A stretch of DNA of 9,083 nt from Caldisericia bacterium. GTDB taxonomy: Bacteria; Caldisericota; Caldisericia; UBA6126; JAGPKI01. The position numbers and the translations under genes were made by a program. Each line of letters opens with the position of its first letter. The first letter of the stretch is position 1. The stretch spans positions 1 through 9,083 of the forward strand of contig JAGPKI010000056.1 of the NCBI GenBank assembly GCA_018054005.1, read 5' to 3'. Shown here piece by piece: positions 1 to 7,322 of the stretch. Under the pieces are notes generated by a model. It was not told where the DNA came from and did not search any database. It worked only from the letters and a program-made list of their open reading frames with translations.

Positions 1-1015
1 TATTGTTAATTATGATATATGATCCAAGGAGAGAAATTAATGATTCTGAACCTTCGTTTTCATTTACTCCATATCTCGTTATTCCATCAAAACATCCACC
101 AGTTTCATTATCATATAAGCTCATGTTTAATGAATTTTTACCAAAAAACCAACCCCATGAAAGATTCAAATATTTATCATACTCACTACTGCCAGTTATT
201 TTTTTTGCAACCTTATAAGCAAAGACCATACTTCCGGCATCAACTGGTTGTTCATCAAACTCTGCTTTATTTTTTCCATGTACCCACCACCCTTCATTTC
301 CTATAATCTTTAGATATCTCTTTTCAAAAAGATTTTTAGTTAAAAAATTGAGTGTTTCTAGTCCTACATTTAAATACTTTTCTTCATTAAGAACTGAATA
401 AGCAAAAAAAAGAGAAGCTGGCAAAGAACCATTTGAGTATGCTATGATCTCTTCAAACCAATGCCAATCTGCTTTTTTAGTTTTGTAATAATATTCGCAT
501 AATCTGTCAGACATAATCTCTATTGAATCAACTGCATTTTTACCAAAATCAGTATCAACCAAGAATCTAAGGCCTATAATCGCAAAGGATATGGCTCTCG
601 GTGATTTTAATGTAAAAATGTAAGGATATGCTTTATGAAAAAGCTCTTGTGAACTTTTTTTAATCCTTCTTTCGTTACTAGCTGAAAATGCATAGCTTGT
701 ACACATAAATGCTCTACCGAATGCATCTTCTGAACTTTTTTCGTCTAAATAGTTTTTGTTATAACCAACATAATTATGCCACCATCCGTCATCTCTCTGA
801 GTATACTTAAGAAAAGAAAGGTAAGTTTCTGAAATATTAAGAAATCTTGGATCATGAGTTAATTTAAATAAGTTTAATGCGACAAACAAAGCCCTCGAGT
901 TATCATCAGTTGTGTAACCCTTAGAGTAATCTGGTAAGCCAAAAGAAGCATGTTGAAATATTCCAGTTGAGTCGGTAAGCCTAAATAAATGGTCAAATTT
1001 TATTTTGTTTATCAT
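1..1015 (-). CDS. Partial (alpha/alpha)6-barrel-like, glycosidase-related protein paired with a glycosyltransferase (3' end outside window)
   Basis: The frame is open for 338 codons from ATG 1015 to the window edge, so the C-terminus is missing. I recognise the pattern of glycosidase-like proteins, probably (alpha/alpha)6 barrels, that accompany or are fused to family-4 glycosyltransferases. Landmarks are QHA (21-23), GYTTDDNSRAL (33-43), EDAFGRA (96-102), DWHWFEEIIAYSNGSLPASL (183-202), GWWVHG (242-247), FDEQPVDAG (253-261) and LYDNETGGCFDG (300-310). The many Trp and acidic residues suit a sugar-binding cleft, but no reaction can be assigned. The last motif normally lies near the end of such proteins, so probably little is missing. 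The gene overlaps the upstream glycosyltransferase by 23 nt, implying coupled translation. The start is uncertain: 1015 has only a weak GAG 10 nt upstream, and an in-frame ATG lies at 1030. No signal peptide is visible, so it is probably cytoplasmic. Confidence 0.8.
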   Translation of the reverse strand, partial: MINKIKFDHLFRLTDSTGIFQHASFGLPDYSKGYTTDDNSRALFVALNLFKLTHDPRFLNISETYLSFLKYTQRDDGWWHNYVGYNKNYLDEKSSEDAFGRAFMCTSYAFSASNERRIKKSSQELFHKAYPYIFTLKSPRAISFAIIGLRFLVDTDFGKNAVDSIEIMSDRLCEYYYKTKKADWHWFEEIIAYSNGSLPASLFFAYSVLNEEKYLNVGLETLNFLTKNLFEKRYLKIIGNEGWWVHGKNKAEFDEQPVDAGSMVFAYKVAKKITGSSEYDKYLNLSWGWFFGKNSLNMSLYDNETGGCFDGITRYGVNENEGSESLISLLGSYIIINN

Positions 1016-2141
1016 TTTCAAATATCTCATCAAATAAATTCAAATATTGCTTTGCAATATTATCCCATTGCATTGTTTCTCCAATTGCTCTTGTCCTTCT
1101 TTCAAATTCTCTTTGTCTATCGTAAGATGATAAAATGTAGTCTAAAGCTTCAGCAATAGAAGCATCGTCCCTGAACTTACATAAAACTCCATTATTATTG
1201 CTAAGGAGGTCTACTGCATATATATAAGGGGTAGAAATTATTGCTTTTCCAGCTCCAACTGCAAATGTTAAAGCTCCGCTTGATATTTGCTCATAACCAA
1301 TATAAGGAGTTATAAATATATCAGTCATCTCAAGATAATTCATTAGTTCCTCTTGATCTAAGAATCTATTAATCAAAAATACCCTATCATCAAGACTAAG
1401 ACTGTGAATTAGGTTCGAAAGTTTTTCCCTATACACTTCTCCATAATGTTTTTTAACGACTGGATGGGTTTCTCCCATTATGATATATATTGTATCAGGA
1501 TACATTGGAGCAACTTTTGCAAATCCTGATATTGCATATTCAAGTCCCTTACCCTCGCTAATAAGGCCAAATGTACAAATTATTCTTTTCCCCTTATAGC
1601 CATATATTCTCTTTAAATATGGCCTTTTATAAATTGATAGCTTTGGAACTCCATGATTAATAACTGTAATTCTTTCTTTTCTAACTCCATAACTTGAATA
1701 AAGTATATCTATTGCTGCTTTTGTCATAACAACTGTTTTTTTACTGATTTTCGTGAGATTTCTTATAATTTCTACTTGATTTGAATCCGGCTTGGATAAC
1801 ACTGTATGAAGCGTTGTAACTATGGGTTTTTCAAGTCTTTTTGCAAACTCTAAAATATAAGAACCATACTCTCCTCCAAAGATTCCAAATTCATGTTGAA
1901 TGTTTACAATATCAATTGATGAATTGTTTATTGCTTCTGCAGCATTAATATAATCATCTAGCTCCTCTTCCCGTACTTTTAAGATTACTTCTTCAGTGTA
2001 TTCACCCTCTTCCTTGTCTCTAATCATGGCTAAAATCAATGGTTTCACGGAAACACTTTTCATGCCCTCGAATAGATCAGAAGTAAATGTTGCAATTCCA
2101 CACTTTCTTGGTGGATAGGTGCTAACAATCAATGGATTCAT
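993..2141 (-). CDS. GT-B glycosyltransferase, family 4 type
   Basis: This 382-residue protein should transfer a sugar from an activated donor to an unknown acceptor; specificity cannot be read from sequence. The N-terminal Rossmann half has the glycine-containing loop STYPPRKCGIATFT (7-20), IQHEFGIFGGEYG (81-93) and LHT (111-113). The C-terminal donor-binding half contains INHGVPK (161-167), FGLISEGKGLEYAI (191-204), the DRVFLINRFL strand-loop (252-261) and ITPYIGYEQISSGAL (277-291), where Glu284 is in the position of the EX7E-type glutamate of retaining GT4 enzymes, followed by GAGKAIISTPY (296-306). There is no membrane segment. ATG 2141 is preceded by AAGGGAG with a 10-nt spacer, and the SD lies inside the end of the upstream gene, which stops 6 nt earlier. 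The overlapping downstream gene is its likely functional partner. The family call is firm, the substrate open. Confidence 0.9.
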   Translation of the reverse strand: MNPLIVSTYPPRKCGIATFTSDLFEGMKSVSVKPLILAMIRDKEEGEYTEEVILKVREEELDDYINAAEAINNSSIDIVNIQHEFGIFGGEYGSYILEFAKRLEKPIVTTLHTVLSKPDSNQVEIIRNLTKISKKTVVMTKAAIDILYSSYGVRKERITVINHGVPKLSIYKRPYLKRIYGYKGKRIICTFGLISEGKGLEYAISGFAKVAPMYPDTIYIIMGETHPVVKKHYGEVYREKLSNLIHSLSLDDRVFLINRFLDQEELMNYLEMTDIFITPYIGYEQISSGALTFAVGAGKAIISTPYIYAVDLLSNNNGVLCKFRDDASIAEALDYILSSYDRQREFERRTRAIGETMQWDNIAKQYLNLFDEIFENDKQNKI

Positions 2142-2147
2142 ATTATT

Positions 2148-3347
2148 TTAACTCCCTTCAATTTTGTTTTTTGCACTTTTCCAGTAATAATCAAGTTCTT
2201 CTTGCGATAAATCCTTAGGGTTTTTGCCATCTTTCTTAAGCATCTTTTGAACAAGTCTAAAACGTTGTTCAAACTTTCTTCTGCCTCTTTCGATAGATTT
2301 GACTGGATCAATCTTTAAAAATCTTGCAATATTAAAAAGTGCAAAGAATGCATCTCCAAGCTCTTCTTCAATTTCTCTGAGGTTTGATCTTTTTATAGCA
2401 TTACCAATTTCTAATAATTCTTCCTCAAATTTTTTAAAAATATCATAAGAATTATCCCAATCAAAGCCGTAAGATGAAGCTTCTTCCGAAATCTCTATTA
2501 TTTCGTTTATTAATGTATCTTGTTTGTTATTGTTTTCAATCATTTTTATCTGTGTCCACTGGTTCATAACTGCGCTTGGAGTATTAACAACTTCATCTCC
2601 AAAAACATGAGGATGTCTTCTTATGAGTTTATCAATCATTATTTCAATCGAATCATATATTGCAAAGTTACCATTCTCCTCCTCGATTTGTGCCTGAATA
2701 AATGGTTGAATTAAGAGATCTCCAAGTTCCTCTTTAAGCTCCTGATTATCTTTTTTTCTTATCGCTTCAACAACTTCATATGCTTCATCAAGTAGAGATT
2801 TTATCAAAGTCTCATGGGTTTGAGACATATCCCATGGACATTTTTTCCGAAGTATTTCAACTATCCTTTTAGCATTAAAAAAGGCTTGGTCTTTTTTATC
2901 AGTAAGTGCCGGAAGAAGTTCTCCTGAAAAGTATATAAATCTTTCCTGCAAATCAGTTTCTATGGTTCCTTCTCTTATTTTCCTTACTTCATCAATTGCC
3001 TCTTCGGCAGTTAATCCATTCATCATTAAATAAATAGCAGAGAGTGTACCACTTCTTCCTCTTCCAGCATGGCAGTGCATAAATACTGGAACTCCAACTC
3101 TTTCAAAAAAGCTCATATGACGGACAAAAGTTAATAAGTCGGTAGAAGAAGGTACACCAAAATCAGGAATAGGAATCCATACAAGGGAGAGAAAATTGTT
3201 TTCGATAAACTCATTATTAGCTGAATCTTCAGTTAAATTAATTACTGCCTTAAAGCCCAACTTAGTTATATCAACTAAATCCTTTAAATTTGGGTATGGT
3301 CCAATTGCAAGAACATTTTCCTTTATCCAATAATACTCTACAGACAT
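2148..3347 (-). CDS. mazG: Dual-specificity-phosphatase / MazG nucleotide pyrophosphohydrolase fusion protein
   Basis: A 399-residue protein with two enzyme modules in one uninterrupted frame. Residues 1 to about 150 form a dual-specificity phosphatase: candidate general-acid Asp62 in PIPDFGVPS, then the CX5R loop HCHAGRGRSG (91-100) with nucleophile Cys92 and Arg98. Residues about 157-395 are a full two-repeat MazG, which splits NTPs to NMP and PPi. Repeat 1 has KKCPWDMSQTHETL (168-181), DEAYE (187-191), EELGD (206-210) and LIRRHPHVFGDE (241-252). Repeat 2 has GFDW (294-297), EELLE (309-313), EELGD (328-332) and RRKFEQRF (356-363). Repeat 1 has Asp187 where EExxE normally starts; repeat 2, the catalytic one in E. 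coli MazG, is intact. MazG alone is usually about 260 residues, so the phosphatase is a true addition. ATG 3347 has GAGGAG with a 7-nt spacer. It overlaps mfd by 10 nt. The phosphatase substrate is unknown. Confidence 0.93.
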   Translation of the reverse strand: MSVEYYWIKENVLAIGPYPNLKDLVDITKLGFKAVINLTEDSANNEFIENNFLSLVWIPIPDFGVPSSTDLLTFVRHMSFFERVGVPVFMHCHAGRGRSGTLSAIYLMMNGLTAEEAIDEVRKIREGTIETDLQERFIYFSGELLPALTDKKDQAFFNAKRIVEILRKKCPWDMSQTHETLIKSLLDEAYEVVEAIRKKDNQELKEELGDLLIQPFIQAQIEEENGNFAIYDSIEIMIDKLIRRHPHVFGDEVVNTPSAVMNQWTQIKMIENNNKQDTLINEIIEISEEASSYGFDWDNSYDIFKKFEEELLEIGNAIKRSNLREIEEELGDAFFALFNIARFLKIDPVKSIERGRRKFEQRFRLVQKMLKKDGKNPKDLSQEELDYYWKSAKNKIEGS

Positions 3348-6300
3348 TCCATAACTCCTCTTACAGCTTCATCAAATTCAAGCTCTTCTTTTCTTAATAT
3401 TATAGCATCAGGTTTAAAACGAATTTTATTTCCAAAATTTTTTACAAGCTTTGAAATATTTTCCACCTTGACATTAAGTTTCTTGTTATCAAAATTAAAG
3501 AATATTAATCCTTCGTCATATTTAACAGCATTTAAGCCTTTATTGTATGCAATTAATCGTAATTCAAGATTACTGTAAAACTTTCTAAGCTCATCAGGAG
3601 GTTTTCCGTATTTATCGCTATATTCTTCTATAATTTTTTTTAGTTCATCTAAATCTCTTATACTCACAAGCTCTTGATACGCAGAGAGCCTCTCTCCGTC
3701 GTCTCTAATATAATAAGATGGAATGTAACCCGAGAGAGGAAATTCTGGAAGTTCATCGCTACTTTTACTATCTTCTTTTAGTTCGTTAATTGCTTCTTTA
3801 AGAAGTTGAACATACAAGTGATACCCAACTGCTTTAAGGTAACCATGCTGTTCCCGCCCTAAAAAATTTCCAGCTCCCCTAATCTCAAGATCTCTCATTG
3901 CAACTTTTAATCCAGCTCCAAGTTCCACAAAATCTTTTATAGCTGAAAGCCTCTGATATGCCTTTTTATCGATCATGCGAGAAGGAGAGTATAGAAAATA
4001 TGCATAGGCTCTCCTATTGGACCTTCCAACTCTTCCCCTAAGTTGATACATCTGAGCTAATCCAAGTCTATCGGCTTCATCAACTATTATTGTATTGACA
4101 GTTGGTATATCTATTCCAGATTCAATTATAGTTGTGCAGAGCAATATATCAATTTCACCTTTTAAAAATGAGGTCATTACTTCATCTATATCATCCTCTG
4201 ACATTTTTCCATGAGCAACACCTATTTTAACATCAGGTACTATTTTATTAAGTTCATCTCTAATTCTCATTATGTCTTGTATTCTATTGTGAACATAGTA
4301 AACTTGACCATCTCTTGATAGTTCAAACTTTATAGCATCTCTTATTACATTAACATCATAAGGCATAACATAGGTTTTAACAGGCTTTCGACCTTCTGGA
4401 GAAGTACTTATATGCGATAATTCTCTTATGCCACTCACCAACATAGATAAAGTTCTTGGTATGGGAGTTGCTGTAAGAGTTAAAACATCTACATTTTCTC
4501 TTAACTTCTTTATTTTTTCTTTCTGCCTAACTCCAAATTTGTGCTCCTCGTCTATTATAAGCAATCCAAGCTTCTTGAATAAAACGTTATTTGAAAGTAG
4601 CTTATGAGTGCCGATTACAAGATCAATTTTACCATCTTTTATATCTTCGATAATCTTTTTCTGTTTCTTTGGAGAGACAAGTCTTGAAAGAGTGGCTACC
4701 TCAATAGGAAACGGGGCAAATCTTTCCTTAAATGTTTCAAAATGTTGATTGGCAAGAATCGTAGTTGGAACAAGTAAGGCAACCTGATATCCATCCATTA
4801 TAGCTTTAAAAGCTGCTCTTATGGCAATCTCAGTTTTACCATAACCCACATCACCAGTTACAACTCTATCCATTATTTTTTTGTCTTCCATATCTGCCTT
4901 TACTTCTCTTATAGCTAAAAGCTGATCTGGAGTTTCCTCGTAAGGAAAAGATATTTCAAGTTCATGCTGCCAGGGAGTATCTTTAGAAAATCTGTTCCCA
5001 ACCGATACTTCTCTCTTAGCGTAAAGTTTAAGTAATTCTTCAGCAATCTCTTTTGCCCCCTTTTTTGTCTTTTCTCTCAATCTTTCCCATTCAGCAGTTC
5101 CAAGCCTACTTAAACTTATATTTTCAGCGTCTCCCGCGTATTTATTTACCATATTTATTCGCTCTGGGGGAACATACAACTTATCCCCTTTTGCATATTC
5201 CATTAATAGATATTCTTTTTCATTTCCTTCTGCATCATGAACAATCACCAAACCCCTATATATTCCTATTCCGTAATTATAATGAACAAGGATATCTCCC
5301 TCCTTTAAGTCTTCAATGGATTTAATAGGAATGCTTTCTTTAAATCTTTTAAAATGTTTATGGATTCCCTTCCAGCCAAAAAGTTCCCTATCAGTGAGAA
5401 TTGTCATTTTTTTTGGAGGGATTGTAAAACCTTCACTTAAATACATATCATTAATAATTATATTTTGATTATCAGTATAAAAGCCAAATCCTTCTATTAT
5501 TTCTTTTACTCTTTTTTTTTGCTTTGTTGCAATAAATATTCTTCCCTCATCTGATAGATAGTTTTTAAGAATTCCTTTAAAATCCGAGGAATAGAGAGTT
5601 TCTGCTTGTTTAAATGGTAATGCATACATATTATTTGCATGTTTTTCGCTTAATGGTAATTTCTCTAATTTTATAGTTTTCTTTAAATTAAAAAGCTTTT
5701 TTTCGGTATCATTTATGTATTTAGAAAAGTTGTAAGGGAGAACTTCGCCTTTCTCTTTCTCTATCTCGTAAATTTCATGGGATTCCACTTTAAAACTTTT
5801 AATTGCTTCTTTAACATAGGGAGAATCAAGAATAAAAAATGTGAAATCATCACTTAAATAGTCAAGAGGGGTATATTCCTTTTCTCGCATTAAGGGAAAA
5901 AAGTGCTCTATTCCAGAAAAGCGCTCGCTTCTCTGTATTTTTTCAATATCAGTTTTCAAGGTTTCGTTTAAATTAATTTTTTGTTTTTTTATCAAGCTTT
6001 CTACATTTTCAGTTATTTTTTTAGATATTAAGGGGTCCAAAACAATATGAGAAACAGGCGAAATAGAGCAAGCCGAAACTTTATTTATACTTAATTGAGT
6101 GGCTGGATCAAACAATCTAATGCTTGAGATACAATCACCTATAAATTCAATCCTTACAGGATATATATTTAATGGAGAAAAAACATCCACGATTCCCCCT
6201 CTAAAGCTAACTTCTCCAACCATATCTACGCTTGATTCAACAGAATAACCAAAAGAAAGAAGTTTCTCCTTAAACTCTAATAGATTGAAATTGTCTCCTA

Positions 6301-6778
6301 CTTTTAAGCATAAGATATTTTCAGATAATGTTTTTTTAGAAATAACAGGGTTAAATAAGGCTCTAACACTTGAAATAATTATATTTAATTCATTTTTAAG
6401 AATCCTACTTAAGACATTTATCTGTTCGCTTACTAAATCTACTGGTGGAGATATTTTTTCATATGGAATAACAGTAGAATCAGGGAAAATTAATACTTTC
6501 TCTTTAAGAGTTGGAGATAATATCTCGCTTAGATTTGCATAAAACTTTTGGGCTTCACTTTCACTACCCGTAATAATTGTAATTTTTATATTACTTTTAG
6601 CCAGGGCTGCTACAATCAGAGCAGATGATGCACCTATGACATTATAAAGGGAGAGGTCAAATGAATCTTTTAAAAATATATCAGTAAGCTCATCAAATGG
6701 CTGTAAATCTACAAATAAATTATTATTTAAAAGAAATAACCTATCAGTGCAATCAACAGTTGTGTCTATTTGCTGCAT
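3338..6778 (-). CDS. mfd: Transcription-repair coupling factor Mfd
   Basis: Mfd removes RNA polymerase stalled at DNA damage and recruits UvrA to the lesion. Numbering from TTG 6784 gives 1148 residues, the normal family size; the preferred ATG 6778 gives 1146. In the longer numbering: a UvrB-like N-terminal part (to about 350) with FSFRGG-type element EVSFRGGIVDVF (191-202); the CarD-like RNA-polymerase-interaction domain (about 490-550) with EGDILVHYNYGIGIYRG; then the SF2 translocase with Walker A GDVGYGKT (644-651), DEEH (745-748), TATPIPRT (771-778), TTIIESGIDIPTVNT (884-898) and QLRGRVGR (914-921); then the RGAGNFLG element (969-976) and C-terminal TRCF domain starting near LPEFPLSGYIPSYY (1012-1025). 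All helicase motifs look intact. AGGGG at 6786-6790 lies 7 nt before ATG 6778 but only 1 nt before TTG 6784, which decides the start. It overlaps pth by 26 nt and the MazG fusion gene by 10 nt. Confidence 0.98.
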   Translation of the reverse strand: MQQIDTTVDCTDRLFLLNNNLFVDLQPFDELTDIFLKDSFDLSLYNVIGASSALIVAALAKSNIKITIITGSESEAQKFYANLSEILSPTLKEKVLIFPDSTVIPYEKISPPVDLVSEQINVLSRILKNELNIIISSVRALFNPVISKKTLSENILCLKVGDNFNLLEFKEKLLSFGYSVESSVDMVGEVSFRGGIVDVFSPLNIYPVRIEFIGDCISSIRLFDPATQLSINKVSACSISPVSHIVLDPLISKKITENVESLIKKQKINLNETLKTDIEKIQRSERFSGIEHFFPLMREKEYTPLDYLSDDFTFFILDSPYVKEAIKSFKVESHEIYEIEKEKGEVLPYNFSKYINDTEKKLFNLKKTIKLEKLPLSEKHANNMYALPFKQAETLYSSDFKGILKNYLSDEGRIFIATKQKKRVKEIIEGFGFYTDNQNIIINDMYLSEGFTIPPKKMTILTDRELFGWKGIHKHFKRFKESIPIKSIEDLKEGDILVHYNYGIGIYRGLVIVHDAEGNEKEYLLMEYAKGDKLYVPPERINMVNKYAGDAENISLSRLGTAEWERLREKTKKGAKEIAEELLKLYAKREVSVGNRFSKDTPWQHELEISFPYEETPDQLLAIREVKADMEDKKIMDRVVTGDVGYGKTEIAIRAAFKAIMDGYQVALLVPTTILANQHFETFKERFAPFPIEVATLSRLVSPKKQKKIIEDIKDGKIDLVIGTHKLLSNNVLFKKLGLLIIDEEHKFGVRQKEKIKKLRENVDVLTLTATPIPRTLSMLVSGIRELSHISTSPEGRKPVKTYVMPYDVNVIRDAIKFELSRDGQVYYVHNRIQDIMRIRDELNKIVPDVKIGVAHGKMSEDDIDEVMTSFLKGEIDILLCTTIIESGIDIPTVNTIIVDEADRLGLAQMYQLRGRVGRSNRRAYAYFLYSPSRMIDKKAYQRLSAIKDFVELGAGLKVAMRDLEIRGAGNFLGREQHGYLKAVGYHLYVQLLKEAINELKEDSKSSDELPEFPLSGYIPSYYIRDDGERLSAYQELVSIRDLDELKKIIEEYSDKYGKPPDELRKFYSNLELRLIAYNKGLNAVKYDEGLIFFNFDNKKLNVKVENISKLVKNFGNKIRFKPDAIILRKEELEFDEAVRGVMECL
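3355..3360 (-). promoter_or_regulatory. Ribosome binding site of the phosphatase-MazG gene
   Basis: GAGGAG on the minus strand, 7 nt before ATG 3347, lies inside the last codons of mfd. It supports the N-terminal phosphatase being translated as part of the protein, because the strong site is at the phosphatase start and not before the MazG part. Confidence 0.75.
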
Positions 6779-7322
6779 ATTCAAACCCCTGATTTATAAA
6801 GTCGTAGATAGTTTCTATCGCCTCTATAATCATATTATCGATTATCTTTTCCTCGCTCTTTTTGAATGGCGTAAGAACATAATTTATAACTTCATCTTTA
6901 TTTTCTGGTCTTCCAATGCCAATTTTAATTCTTATAAATTCTTTGCTCCCTAAAGCATTAAAAATCGATTCAATACCTTTGTGTCCCCCACTTCCACCAT
7001 CTTTTTTAATTTTTAATGTTCCGATGTCTAAATCAATATCATCATGCACTACAATTAGAGAAGATGTACTTTCTTTGAATTCCTCGAGTAAATCTTTCGC
7101 TGCTATTCCACTCAAATTCATAAATGTAAGAGTTTTAGCAATAATAAAAGAAGGGCTTTTCTCCGATTTATCTTTAACTACTGCATATTGAAAAGTACCT
7201 CGTGAAATCTTAAATTTTACTCTATTCTCGTAAGCAATCCTCTCTACTACTCTGTATCCTACATTATGACGAGTATTTTTATATTCAACACCAGGATTCC
7301 CTAATGCTAATACAATGTACAC
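6753..7322 (-). CDS. pth: Peptidyl-tRNA hydrolase
   Basis: Pth cleaves the ester bond of peptidyl-tRNAs dropped from the ribosome and recycles the tRNA in the cytoplasm. The 189-residue length is typical. The N-terminal motif LALGNPGVEYKNTRHNVGY (5-23) contains catalytic His19 and Asn9; TLTFMNLSG (64-72) holds the substrate-lining Met/Asn pair; VVHDDIDLDIG (91-101) contains Asp94, the partner of the catalytic His; GGSGGHKGIESI (109-120) and IKIGIGRP (132-139) follow. Lys115 stands where E. coli has Asn114; from memory, basic residues occur here in several other bacterial Pth proteins, so this is probably lineage variation. The start is GTG 7322, with AAAGGA ending 5 nt upstream. The stop of the preceding gene shares one base with this GTG (TAGTG), so coupling or re-initiation is likely. 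Pth next to mfd is also the Bacillus arrangement. Confidence 0.97.
   Translation of the reverse strand: MYIVLALGNPGVEYKNTRHNVGYRVVERIAYENRVKFKISRGTFQYAVVKDKSEKSPSFIIAKTLTFMNLSGIAAKDLLEEFKESTSSLIVVHDDIDLDIGTLKIKKDGGSGGHKGIESIFNALGSKEFIRIKIGIGRPENKDEVINYVLTPFKKSEEKIIDNMIIEAIETIYDFINQGFEYAANRHNC
6786..6790 (-). promoter_or_regulatory. Ribosome binding site deciding the mfd start
   Basis: AGGGG on the minus strand is 7 nt from ATG 6778 and only 1 nt from the in-frame TTG 6784. The spacing selects ATG 6778, two codons inside the longest frame. The site lies within the pth coding sequence. Confidence 0.75.

Noticed and set aside
3..306. Two overlapping plus-strand frames of 71 and 95 codons
   Set aside because: They lie wholly inside the minus-strand barrel-like protein, whose conserved motifs show which strand is coding. 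They are shadows.
993..3347. Possibility that the phosphatase and MazG parts are two genes joined by a sequencing error
   Set aside because: The frame is continuous through the linker (about residues 145-160) with no repeats or homopolymer at the junction, and no start codon with a ribosome binding site precedes the MazG part.
5053..5325. 90-codon plus-strand frame within mfd
   Set aside because: It is antisense to the conserved CarD-like domain of Mfd, has no ribosome binding site of note, and its Pro/Leu/Phe-rich composition is typical of antisense translation.
6916..7191. 91-codon plus-strand frame within pth
   Set aside because: It is antisense to the catalytic core of Pth and resembles no protein.
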